Shown here: positions 19,108 through 27,267 of the stretch, one piece after another
Numbering within the stretch: position 1 is the stretch's first letter
How the letters are laid out: each line of letters starts with the position of its first letter
NCBI RefSeq assembly: GCF_001281265.1
Contig: NZ_JXDB01000002.1
Location: 1-64,000, forward strand
Source: Apilactobacillus kunkeei DSM 12361 = ATCC 700308
GTDB taxonomy: Bacteria > Bacillota > Bacilli > Lactobacillales > Lactobacillaceae
Length of the DNA: 64,000 bases
Reading direction: 5' to 3'
Position numbers and translations under genes: made by a program
Notes under the pieces: generated by a model
The model's input: only the letters and a program-made list of their open reading frames with translations
Told to the model about the DNA's origin: nothing
Database searches by the model: none

Positions 19108-19692
19108 TTGAATGATAGCAATCTAAAAAGGCATATTTATAATAATGATATTTTAGAGATATATTCCAAATCTAGAGATAACTTTGAGTTTGAGGATTTT
19201 ATTCTGGGAATCATTGTGTCAGATAAAAATAATTATATATTGGTTGAAACATTGGATGATTCTGGACTCTTAGATTCATATACATTATTACTAAAAAGCG
19301 ATATATCTAAAATATCTGCAAATACTAATTATACAAAAGTATTTACGAATTATGTCAATAATAATATTAAGAATAATATATACGATCCTTTTAATTTAAA
19401 GGAAGAAATGAAAAGTATATGGAATATGAAGATAGACGATATTATCCAAAATTTCTTGAGTCACGGAAAAGTTGTATCACTTTGCATAAATATCGATGAA
19501 GAATTCCATAAAGGAAATGTAATTGCATATGATAATAACTATATAGTTTTAGACGAAAGAAGATATCAAAAAACTTTTGGAGGTGAAGTGCAGGAAAAAA
19601 ATAATTTAATCAGATTAGATACTATAACTGCATTTGACTTGGAAAGTAAGGAAAATAAACTATATGAACAATATTTAAACAAAGACATATAA
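19108..19692 (+). CDS. unknown protein with a duplicated beta-type module
   Basis: 194 residues, no signal peptide or membrane segment. The start is a TTG ten bases after AAGGAG. Two halves look alike: ILGIIVSDKNNYILVETLDD (about 28-47) and KGNVIAYDNNYIVLDERRYQ (about 132-151). Each is followed by a leucine-rich strand (YTLLLKSDISKI; NNLIRLDTITAF) and an acidic, Tyr-rich tail. This is the pattern of a repeated small beta-barrel (Sm- or SH3-like), but I cannot name a family. Its codons are more AT-rich than the flanking core genes. It may be co-transcribed with the MFS gene upstream and ends in a terminator that overlaps its last codons. Confidence 0.65.
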   Translation: MNDSNLKRHIYNNDILEIYSKSRDNFEFEDFILGIIVSDKNNYILVETLDDSGLLDSYTLLLKSDISKISANTNYTKVFTNYVNNNIKNNIYDPFNLKEEMKSIWNMKIDDIIQNFLSHGKVVSLCINIDEEFHKGNVIAYDNNYIVLDERRYQKTFGGEVQEKNNLIRLDTITAFDLESKENKLYEQYLNKDI

Positions 19693-19714
19693 TATAAATG
19701 TGTCTTTGTTTAAG
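19676..19714 (+). terminator. terminator overlapping the end of the 19108 gene
   Basis: AAACAAAGACAT-ATAATATAA-ATGTGTCTTTGTTT includes the last codons and the stop of the gene. Confidence 0.7.
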
Positions 19715-19733
19715 TAAATTGAGGCAAAATAAT

Positions 19734-19768
19734 TAAAAAGACCAGGATATATTCCTGGTCTTTTTTAG
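19734..19768. terminator. terminator after nrdI
   Basis: AAAAAGACCAGGA-TATAT-TCCTGGTCTTTTTT; on the minus strand it directly follows the nrdI stop. Confidence 0.85.
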
Positions 19769-20229
19769 AATTCATTTTCATCGTATTTTTTTAATTCACC
19801 ATATACTCTGACTACATCTCTATCGGTTCCACGAAGTTCAAAGTCGGTCACAAATGGGGCGTTAAATTGTTTAGCGTAACGTTTGGCAGTTAAACAATAT
19901 TGCTCATTGAAGTTCTTGTTTCCTGAACCAATAACCCCAATGCAGTATTTAGCGTTGTTGTTATAGTCAATGTATTCGCCTAAAGTGTTAGTCATCATTT
20001 CTTTGACGCCATTATCAATACCGTTGCCGCCATCTAAGTAAGTAGGGACAAACGCAAAGAAATTACTATTTTCATCGGCAAAGTCTGATTGATCGGTAAT
20101 TTCCTCTAACTCAATCAATGGGTTATTGTCGTCGTCATTATGTACTTTTTTAGCATATTCTTGTAAGTTGGTCACAAAGTTACGCGTGTTACCAGCCACT
20201 GAAATATATAGGATTCTAATTGGTTTCAA
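19765..20229 (-). CDS. nrdI: NrdI-like flavodoxin for class Ib ribonucleotide reductase
   Basis: 154 residues. The N-terminal flavin-phosphate loop is ISVAGNTRNFV, then FVPTYLDGGNG, the FMN loop GSGNKNFNEQYCLTAKRYA, and FELRGTDRDVVRV near the end, all characteristic of NrdI. NrdI supplies the oxidant that assembles the Mn-tyrosyl radical in NrdF. No nrdE, nrdF or nrdH lies nearby; in lactobacilli nrdI is often a stand-alone gene. The start is TTG behind AAAGGAAGC. A generic flavodoxin is the alternative. Confidence 0.8.
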   Translation of the reverse strand: MKPIRILYISVAGNTRNFVTNLQEYAKKVHNDDDNNPLIELEEITDQSDFADENSNFFAFVPTYLDGGNGIDNGVKEMMTNTLGEYIDYNNNAKYCIGVIGSGNKNFNEQYCLTAKRYAKQFNAPFVTDFELRGTDRDVVRVYGELKKYDENEF

Positions 20230-20254
20230 TGTTTAGCTTCCTTTCAAGGCAAAA

Positions 20255-20292
20255 TAAAAAATCTGTTAGAAATATATTCTAACAGATTTAAA
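20255..20292 (-). terminator. terminator after the CNNM/CBS gene
   Basis: AAAAAATCTGTTAGAA-ATATA-TTCTAACAGATTTAAAAA, long stem, between nrdI and the CNNM gene. Confidence 0.75.
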
Positions 20293-20301
20293 AATTATAT
20301 A

Positions 20302-21693
20302 TTAGTCTTTACTTTCTTCATCTTTTTGTTCTTCAGCAGATTTTTCGGCCATAGCCTCGTGGTTATCACGTAAATCGTCTACTTCGAATAAATCGATAAA
20401 TGAGTTTTCAAAGTGTAATACCTTAAATGTGAAAGTATCTACCTTGAATTCGGTACCAGGTTTGATTTGAATACCTGGGTTATTGTCGATAAAGTAACCG
20501 GAAAGGGTAACGCTATCTGATTTGCTGAAGTCTTTGATTTCAGTCTTGAAGTAACGTTCAAAATCATAAGTAGTCATCTTACCACTTACTTGGTAAGTTC
20601 CCTTAGGTTGCTTGAAGACGTATTCGTTGGTTGCTGGATCGATTTCGTCTCGAACAGTACCGAATAGTTCTTCATAAATATCTTTATCAGTAATAATACC
20701 TGAAGTACCACCATATTCATCAACTACGACAACAATAGGAGTTCTCATAGTAATCATCTTTTGAAGCACTTCAGTAATCTTCATTGTTTCAGGAACAGTT
20801 CCAATATCACGAATTAGACGTTCAACTGGTATGTTTGAGTTCACTCTTGATTGACGAACAAGGTCGTAACAGTAAACGTAACCTAGAATGTTATCTTTGT
20901 TGTTATCGATAACAACTGGAATACGACTGAATTTTGATTGTAGGTATACTGTGATGGCATCGTCTACTAGAGTATTGATGTCCATGACAGTCAATTGAGT
21001 TCTATCAATCATGATGTCCTTGGCAACTTTATCGTTAAAGTCAAAGGCACGTTGCATGTATAGGTAGTCGTACTTTTCAAGATCACCATTTTCAACGGCT
21101 TCTTTTGAGATGCTTAGGATTTCAGCTTGTGACATTGATTCATCACTTTCGTCTGTCATCTTAAGCCCCATTAACTTAACAACACCAGCAGCACTGACGT
21201 TGATAGCCCAAACACCAGGATAGAAAATTGTGTGGAAGTAATGGAGTGGAGTAGCCACGTAACCTAGAATCCTTCTAGGCATGGCGATACTGATGTTCTT
21301 AGGAACAACTTCAGTAAATACCACTTCTAAATAGGTAAGAATCAAGATACCAATTACACCACCGATGGCGTGAGCGGTACCAGCAGTGACCCATCCAGAT
21401 TTTAATTCAAGTAAATCAAAGATGGCGTCAACGATAAGACTTTCACCAACCCAACCCATGATGATACCACAGACGGATACACCCACTTGGGTGGTTGATA
21501 AATAGTCATTTAGGTTAGTGATCATGTGCATTTCACGAGCAAGCTTCTTTGACTTACCCTTATTTTCTTCTTCTTCTTCCAACATACTGTATCTGGTTTG
21601 CACTAAGGCAAATTCACAGGCAACAAAGTAAGCGGCGAAGAAGAAAGCGATTAATACAATAACGATTTGAAAGAATATCGCACCACTATCCAA
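20302..21693 (-). CDS. CNNM / CBS-pair / CorC-HlyC domain membrane protein (hemolysin family)
   Basis: 463 residues. The N-terminal CNNM (DUF21) domain has four membrane segments (first VIVLIAFFFAAYFVACEFAL). A CBS pair follows (about 205-335, with MIDRTQLTVMDIN and VVVDEYGGTSGIITDKDIYE), then the CorC_HlyC domain (about 350-435), and an acidic, charged tail. Proteins of this type are proposed Mg2+/Co2+ transporters; the old name hemolysin is probably misleading. The start is TTG with GGGGA eight bases before it. Monocistronic. Confidence 0.9.
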   Translation of the reverse strand: MDSGAIFFQIVIVLIAFFFAAYFVACEFALVQTRYSMLEEEEENKGKSKKLAREMHMITNLNDYLSTTQVGVSVCGIIMGWVGESLIVDAIFDLLELKSGWVTAGTAHAIGGVIGILILTYLEVVFTEVVPKNISIAMPRRILGYVATPLHYFHTIFYPGVWAINVSAAGVVKLMGLKMTDESDESMSQAEILSISKEAVENGDLEKYDYLYMQRAFDFNDKVAKDIMIDRTQLTVMDINTLVDDAITVYLQSKFSRIPVVIDNNKDNILGYVYCYDLVRQSRVNSNIPVERLIRDIGTVPETMKITEVLQKMITMRTPIVVVVDEYGGTSGIITDKDIYEELFGTVRDEIDPATNEYVFKQPKGTYQVSGKMTTYDFERYFKTEIKDFSKSDSVTLSGYFIDNNPGIQIKPGTEFKVDTFTFKVLHFENSFIDLFEVDDLRDNHEAMAEKSAEEQKDEESKD

Positions 21694-21861
21694 CAGAACA
21701 TTCCCCGTTTCTTAATAAAATTTATATAATGTCTACATTATACCTTTTATGTTTATTTTTTTTAAGTAATTTAATGAATATAATAACCTATTTTCACTAA
21801 AAAAGATTTAAAAAAATGAAACTTTTGGCAAAAATTTAACATTTATTCTACATATATAGTT

Positions 21862-22800
21862 TTACACATTTGCTTCAGCAATTAAACTAGCTAGCTTATC
21901 GCGGTTCCATAAATCTATGTCTAACTTTTCGCTCGCTGAGATGGCGTGAGGTGTGAAGTAGCTGTTGGTAATGACCACGGCCTTCTTACAATTGTAGAAA
22001 CTACGCCCTGAGTTGGCCTCTTGGACCGCCTTGATGCCGACGGGACTGGCGTATAGTTTGCATTGAAATACATAACTAGTGTCGCCATTTTTGGCGTAAA
22101 CGTCGACACCGAAGTCGCTGCTTCCCTGAGTGCGTTTGATGTCTGAGAAACCAAGTGCCTTGAGCAAGTCACAGGTAAAGGTTTCAAACTGATAACCGTC
22201 GAAGTTATCAATCGTTGCCAGCTTTTGTTTGGACTGATAATCCATAAATGATTGATACTCGTCTGTTACGTGGGCGTCTGCTAGTTGATCCTTTTGGGCT
22301 TGGAGACGCTTGATGTCTTCTACTAGGCTATCGTGTTGAGTGGTTAACTCTTTTAGCTGTTGATACTTGATGTTGAGTTCATTGATTTGTTTGCTTAACT
22401 GATTACGGTAGGCCTTTTGTGATTCAATGCGCTCGTTCATCTCGTCTAATTGACGCTTCAACAGAGATAGTTCGTTTAGATAGGGCGTCGCTTGTGCTTG
22501 ATATTGCTGTTTAGAGATATCGATGGCTCGATTTTGATACGTCATTTGATTAGAAATGACGGGCGTCTTTTTAAACGTATATGTTTGATGACGACTAATG
22601 TTGTTTTTAATGGTTTTAATAAAGTGTTTGTCTGATTTTGGTAGGATACAGTATCCAATGACTAGCAGGGTAAAGTTGATGCACAGTGCTGTCAGTTGAT
22701 CGTAAACCTTTGATAGGTGAATCATGGATACCACGATGTCGATAATTTTCAATGTGATTAGGATACATATAAATCGACGAATGAAGTGACTGGGTTTCAC
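21862..22800 (-). CDS. membrane-anchored Mrr-type restriction endonuclease homologue
   Basis: 312 residues in three parts. Two membrane segments lie at the N-terminus (about 10-28 and 34-52). A coiled coil spans about 90-170 (YLNELSLLKRQLDEMNERIE and after). A Mrr-like catalytic domain spans about 195-310. The PD-(D/E)xK-type core is DFGVDVYAKNGDTSYVFQCK, with the usual Asp and Gln-x-Lys. Mrr enzymes cut modified or foreign DNA; the membrane-bound form could watch incoming DNA, but that is inference. The start is GTG after AAAAAGGAAG. The base composition is richer in GC than the flanking intergenic DNA, with unusual codon choice for this window. Confidence 0.8.
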   Translation of the reverse strand: MKPSHFIRRFICILITLKIIDIVVSMIHLSKVYDQLTALCINFTLLVIGYCILPKSDKHFIKTIKNNISRHQTYTFKKTPVISNQMTYQNRAIDISKQQYQAQATPYLNELSLLKRQLDEMNERIESQKAYRNQLSKQINELNIKYQQLKELTTQHDSLVEDIKRLQAQKDQLADAHVTDEYQSFMDYQSKQKLATIDNFDGYQFETFTCDLLKALGFSDIKRTQGSSDFGVDVYAKNGDTSYVFQCKLYASPVGIKAVQEANSGRSFYNCKKAVVITNSYFTPHAISASEKLDIDLWNRDKLASLIAEANV

Positions 22801-22899
22801 GTCTAAACTTCCTTTTTATGATTTGATAATAACCTTATTTTATCAGATTTGACGCGGTTTCTCTATGATTTTAAGAACATTTGTTCTGTATCAACGCAA

Positions 22900-22935
22900 A
22901 AAAATCCCCCGGCAGATTGCCGAGGGGATTTTCTT
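22900..22935. terminator. terminator after the glycosyltransferase operon
   Basis: AAAAATCCCCCGGCA-GAT-TGCCGAGGGGATTTTC, a GC-rich stem touching the stop codon of the GT2 gene. Confidence 0.85.
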
Positions 22936-23899
22936 AGCCATGATGTTTCTTTATCGTGGCGATGTTTCCGGGATGGTTATTGAATCCGTAAGAGTTAGAA
23001 ACGACATATTGAGGACGATGTTTGGAAGCATCAAAAGTGCGGTATAGATAATCACCGATTATGCCCAGCGCAAGCATGATCATTCCTGATAGGACACACA
23101 TTAGGGAGATTGCAAATGTAAGTGTCGAGATACCAGTAAAGACGGTGATTAATCCATAAATGACTCCAGCGATAATACTGATGAAACCGATATAATTTAC
23201 TATCTTGAGGGGGATTTCGGAGAATGAGGTGATTCCATCAGACGCTAGTCTAATCATTTTAGTTAGGGGGTATTTTGTGACTCCCGCATTTCGTTCTTGT
23301 CGTTCATAAGATACGGCGGTTTGTTTAAAACCAACCCATGAAACTAGGCCACGAACAAATGGATCAGGTTCGTTTAATTTGGAAAGTGCATCAACCACTT
23401 TACGATCCATTAGGCGAAAGTCACCAGTATCAAGGGGGATATCAACGTTGGCGACTTTATGCATCACACGGTAGAAGGCTTTCGCAGAGAAGCGTTTGAA
23501 GAAAGATTCGCCTTCACGGATAAGGCGTTTTCCATAGACAACGTCAAAGCCTTCTTGCCACTTTTTAATCATGTTAGGGATTACAGATGGGGGATCTTGT
23601 AAGTCCGCATCCATGACGACAACCGCATCACCTTTGGCATATCTAATACCGGCGGTAATTGCTAGTTGGTGACCGAAGTTTCTTGAAAATTCGACCAATC
23701 TAATGTTTTCGTATTGTGATTGTGCGTGACGGATAATATCTACGCTTGAATCGACAGAGCCGTCATCCACAAAGATAATTTCGTAAGTTTCAATTTGGCA
23801 TTCCACGAAGTTTTCTAGGACTTCGATGGTGTTTTTGATGCCAGCTTCTTCATTGTAAACGGGGAGAACAATGGAGATTTTATTAATTTTATTTGGCAT
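22934..23899 (-). CDS. GT2 family glycosyltransferase, GtrB / DPM1-like
   Basis: 321 residues. The N-terminal GT-A fold begins ISIVLPVYNEEAGI and has VDDGSVDSS and VMDADLQDPP (the DxD motif). Two C-terminal membrane helices (about 230-250 and 265-290) are followed by a short basic tail. Such enzymes load a sugar from a nucleotide onto undecaprenyl phosphate on the inner face of the membrane. The neighbours GtrA (flippase-type) and a GT39 transferase complete a three-part system for adding sugars to wall polymers outside. It is the last gene of the minus-strand operon. Confidence 0.92.
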   Translation of the reverse strand: MPNKINKISIVLPVYNEEAGIKNTIEVLENFVECQIETYEIIFVDDGSVDSSVDIIRHAQSQYENIRLVEFSRNFGHQLAITAGIRYAKGDAVVVMDADLQDPPSVIPNMIKKWQEGFDVVYGKRLIREGESFFKRFSAKAFYRVMHKVANVDIPLDTGDFRLMDRKVVDALSKLNEPDPFVRGLVSWVGFKQTAVSYERQERNAGVTKYPLTKMIRLASDGITSFSEIPLKIVNYIGFISIIAGVIYGLITVFTGISTLTFAISLMCVLSGMIMLALGIIGDYLYRTFDASKHRPQYVVSNSYGFNNHPGNIATIKKHHG

Positions 23900-23913
23900 G
23901 AGACACCTCCAGA

Positions 23914-26061
23914 TTAATAAATGCTGGAAAGGTCATATAAGGTACCGTTGCTTATGTTAGATGGTCCACCACCCATATTCATTGATTGCTTACCACTTGG
24001 TTTGGCCATCTTAGCGGATGCACCATTCTTCATGGTGAAGTTCATTGAGTTAGATGAAGAAGTAGTGCTGGATGAACCACCATATTCGCTAGCACTGACC
24101 TTCTTAGCATGTTTCTTGATCCAGTTAACAATTGTGCTGTTAGTAGAACCAGACTTACCTTCATCTAGGTAGTATTTAACTTGTCCAGATTTTACTAATT
24201 GCTTGAATTTGCTTAATGTCATTGCAGGGTCAGTTCCATTGAAACCACCCATTGCCATGACGGCTTTCTTGGTTTTAATAATATATGGAGCAGCAGTGCC
24301 AGAATCTGCGGTTGCAAATAGGTACTTGGCATTGCCTTGGTGTTTAGTTAAATAGTTCAACAATTTGGTATTAACTGTTCCGTTACCAATTCCACCTGAG
24401 TTATTAACACCACTGGTTAAGAGATCGGGACCAGCGGTAGGAATGGCTGCAGATTCTTTAGCAAGAGTTGGAGTTAATGACCAGAAACTAGGTGCTACAG
24501 CAATTGATAGTAGCCCTACGATAACGATAGCCTTTCCGGCAGGTTTAGCTTTAAATACAAGTAATAAGATACTTGCTAGAACTGCTACGACTAGGATTAA
24601 GACGCTTAACCATGCGTAGTAGCTTGATACATACCATGCTTGTAGTCCGGCAGTAACAACGATTGCTAGTGGTAGGAAGTATGCCTTGCAATTGTTTAGA
24701 CCGAATCGTTTAAACAAGTCCAGCATAGCTGCTAACCCAAGTCCAGCAAGAGCTGCAATGGCGGGAGCTAACATGATGGTGTAGTAAGGATGGAAGAAAC
24801 TAGCTACGGAGAAGAATCCGTAGACTGGAACTAACCAACCTGTCCATAAAACAGTGTGTTTTTGACGAGTAGTAAGTTGGTACCATTTACGCTTAGGATC
24901 AGCGAAGCCGATGAATGCAGCAATCATACCGATGATGGAGAATGGTAGCAACCAACTAATTTGTGGTCCTAAAGCTGATTGGAATAGACGAAGTGGACCA
25001 GCATTTCCGATGTTAAATGCACCACCGGCACCACCCATGCCGCCTTTACCGTTCATCTTCATACCACCACGATGGGTTCCGCCAGGGAAGTTACCACGTG
25101 ATTTCATGTTTTTAGATGGATTGAAATTACCCATCTTTCCACTTGGTGGGGTCATGTTGTTGTTGGTTTTTGTGCTTCCAGTAGGTTGCTTAGAATTCTT
25201 AGAAGAATTACCACCCATACCCTTGAAGGCACCACCGGTACCAGTAGTTTGACCTAGTAATCTTTGAGTACCGTTGTACCCAAAGGCTAGTTCTAATACT
25301 GAGTTATGTTGTGATCCACCTTCATATGGACGGTTATTAGCTGATGTCATATCAACTGATAGTGGCCATGATAGGGTGAATACAACTAAAGCAATTGTGG
25401 CAAGTGATAACTTACCAATCTTTTTCTTCCATGAATCGTTTGATGCTAACCAGTAGAAGATAAGCATTGCTGGAATAATCATGAAAGCTTGTAGCATTTT
25501 GATGTTAAACGCGAATCCAATGGTAGCAAAACTTCCGATTAACCAGTACATGTTGTGCTTGTTAATGGATTTTTGTAGCATCCAGATTGCTAACAATATG
25601 AAGTAGATTAAAGTAGCATCCATATTGTTGGTACGAGAGTCAGCAACAACAATGGGGGTAATTGTCATTACTAACGCTGCGATCCTACCTGCGAATCGAC
25701 CAAAGTAAGGAGTTACTAGTCGATACATTAGGTAGACGGATCCGACACCGAATAATACTGATGGTAGGACCACACTGAAGTTTGAAACACCTAGGATTTT
25801 AGCTGATATAGCCATGAACCATAGGGCAACAGGTGGTTTATCGACAGTGATGTATCCGGCTGGATCAAAACTGGCATACCAGAAGTTTTTAAAACTCTGG
25901 GTCATACTAGTGATGGCTGAAGTATAGAAGTCGTTGGCAGAACCAGTCTTCCATGTTCCGTAACCGTACAAGCCTAATGCAATTAGGAGAATAATGGCTA
26001 ACACCCAGTCGACTTTATGTCGTTGGAAGAAGTTAGGCTTCTTGTCTGTCGGTTCATTCAT
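23914..26061 (-). CDS. GT39/PMT-type polyprenyl-phosphate sugar transferase
   Basis: 715 residues. About 12 membrane segments form the PMT_2/ArnT-like core; the first extracytoplasmic loop has the acidic SANDFYTSA, and DPAGYITVDKPP is the conserved loop. Between about residues 265 and 345 sits a low-complexity Gly/Met/Asn/Lys stretch (GGMKMNGKGGMGGAGG). A large extracytoplasmic C-terminal domain contains FNGTDPAMTLSKF and a Ser/Met-rich end. This is the YkcB-like subgroup, which takes a sugar from a lipid carrier. It overlaps GtrA by 8 bases upstream and is followed by the GT2 gene 14 bases on. The acceptor is unknown. Confidence 0.88.
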   Translation of the reverse strand: MNEPTDKKPNFFQRHKVDWVLAIILLIALGLYGYGTWKTGSANDFYTSAITSMTQSFKNFWYASFDPAGYITVDKPPVALWFMAISAKILGVSNFSVVLPSVLFGVGSVYLMYRLVTPYFGRFAGRIAALVMTITPIVVADSRTNNMDATLIYFILLAIWMLQKSINKHNMYWLIGSFATIGFAFNIKMLQAFMIIPAMLIFYWLASNDSWKKKIGKLSLATIALVVFTLSWPLSVDMTSANNRPYEGGSQHNSVLELAFGYNGTQRLLGQTTGTGGAFKGMGGNSSKNSKQPTGSTKTNNNMTPPSGKMGNFNPSKNMKSRGNFPGGTHRGGMKMNGKGGMGGAGGAFNIGNAGPLRLFQSALGPQISWLLPFSIIGMIAAFIGFADPKRKWYQLTTRQKHTVLWTGWLVPVYGFFSVASFFHPYYTIMLAPAIAALAGLGLAAMLDLFKRFGLNNCKAYFLPLAIVVTAGLQAWYVSSYYAWLSVLILVVAVLASILLLVFKAKPAGKAIVIVGLLSIAVAPSFWSLTPTLAKESAAIPTAGPDLLTSGVNNSGGIGNGTVNTKLLNYLTKHQGNAKYLFATADSGTAAPYIIKTKKAVMAMGGFNGTDPAMTLSKFKQLVKSGQVKYYLDEGKSGSTNSTIVNWIKKHAKKVSASEYGGSSSTTSSSNSMNFTMKNGASAKMAKPSGKQSMNMGGGPSNISNGTLYDLSSIY

Positions 26062-26455
26062 TGGCAGATGCCTCCTTTAATTCTGTTTTTCTAAATACCC
26101 AATACTTACTTAATAGGAAGTTAGTAGGAGTAGTGACTAGAAGCGTGATTAGGGGGATAATGCTTTCAATAACGTGGAAATAGTTACTTGCCACTTCTGT
26201 TACTAAGATACTCAAGGTCCATGTTAAAAGGTAAGTAAGGTAGTATTTAACGACGATCATCCAGTCATGGTTGGCCTTAAATACCCACTTTTGATTAATG
26301 GTTAGACCAATAATCGATGTAGTACCATATCCAATCGCCATTGCAAAAGTAGGAGAAGTTGCTTTATACAACATTGAATAGATAAGATAAGTTAAAATAG
26401 TATTGATAAGACCAACAATTCCGAATTTAAAAAACTGCCGCAAAATATTTATCAT
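26054..26455 (-). CDS. GtrA family membrane protein
   Basis: 133 residues with four membrane segments. The N-terminal FFKFGIVGLINTILTYLIY and the closing LSKYWVFRK match the GtrA/DUF4 family, which is thought to move lipid-linked sugars across the membrane. First gene of the gtrA-GT39-GT2 operon. The start is an ATG after AAGGAAGTG. It is divergent from a two-component system 122 bases away, with repeated TTTAAG boxes in the gap, so that system may control it. Confidence 0.9.
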   Translation of the reverse strand: MINILRQFFKFGIVGLINTILTYLIYSMLYKATSPTFAMAIGYGTTSIIGLTINQKWVFKANHDWMIVVKYYLTYLLTWTLSILVTEVASNYFHVIESIIPLITLLVTTPTNFLLSKYWVFRKTELKEASANE

Positions 26456-26482
26456 GGTTGGGCACTTCCTTTTTTGGAATGA

Positions 26483-26499
26483 TTTAAGTCTAGTTTAAG
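26483..26499. promoter_or_regulatory. direct repeat, likely response-regulator box
   Basis: TTTAAG-TCTAG-TTTAAG: two hexamers exactly 11 bp apart, as OmpR-family dimers bind. More TTAA-type half sites (CTTAAAG, CTTAACTTAAA) follow to 26540. The site lies in the gap between gtrA and the regulator gene. Confidence 0.5.
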
Positions 26500-26577
26500 A
26501 AAATTAAACTAATCTTAAAGCAATCATAAACTTAACTTAAATGACAAAATTAATTGAAATCGAAAGGAATGATTAAC

Positions 26578-27267
26578 ATGGATGGTTTAAATATCTTAAT
26601 CGTCGAAGACGACGAAAACTTAGCAGCCAGTGTGGCTCAATTCTTATCACCAATCGGAAATACAACGGTGGTAAATGATGGCTTTGAAGGCCAAATGATG
26701 GGCCAAGACAACATCTATGACATCGCAATTTTAGATTTAATGCTACCGGAAGTCAGTGGATACGATATCTTAAAACACTGGCGAGTAGATGACGAAATCG
26801 ACATGCCCGTTTTAATTTTGACCGCAAAGGACACCATGGCTGATAAGGTGCATGGGTTCGAATTAGGCGCCGACGATTACTTAACTAAGCCATTCCATCG
26901 TGAAGAACTAATCCTTCGTGTAAAGGCCTTGTTAAAGAGAACAGGTCGTCTTGGTAACAACAACACATTGTCAGTGGGCGAATTCAATGTTGATTTGAGT
27001 CGCCACTACGTTGAATACCAACATCAAGAATTGAAATTAAACGGAAAAGAATACGACCTATTGGTCTACTTCATGCAAAATCCTTCTACTATTATTACCA
27101 AGGACCAAATCTTCGATCGTCTATGGGGATTTGATTCTGAAACTTCATTATCAGTAGTTGAGGTATACATGAGTAACTTAAGAAAGAAGATTAAACAAAT
27201 TTCTGGAGAAAACCCAATCAAGACACTAAGAAATGTTGGGTACATGCTAGAAGGATCCAATCAATGA
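26578..27267 (+). CDS. OmpR-family response regulator
   Basis: 229 residues. The receiver domain has acidic pocket EDD (residues 10-12), phospho-acceptor Asp53 in ILDLMLPE, and Lys in LTAKD. The winged-helix DNA-binding domain follows (from about 130; LNGKEYDLLVYFMQNP, RNVGYML). The start is the ATG at 26578, after GAAAGGAATG; an upstream TTG frame overlaps the ribosome site. Its stop overlaps the kinase start (ATGA), so both are made together. The arrangement next to a wall-sugar operon and a lysozyme gene suggests an envelope-stress or wall-remodelling circuit (inference). Confidence 0.93.
   Translation: MDGLNILIVEDDENLAASVAQFLSPIGNTTVVNDGFEGQMMGQDNIYDIAILDLMLPEVSGYDILKHWRVDDEIDMPVLILTAKDTMADKVHGFELGADDYLTKPFHREELILRVKALLKRTGRLGNNNTLSVGEFNVDLSRHYVEYQHQELKLNGKEYDLLVYFMQNPSTIITKDQIFDRLWGFDSETSLSVVEVYMSNLRKKIKQISGENPIKTLRNVGYMLEGSNQ

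Noticed and set aside
22865-23047. Small plus-strand frame of 60 residues beside the GT2 gene
   Set aside because: It runs through the terminator hairpin and the 3' end of the GT2 gene on the other strand.
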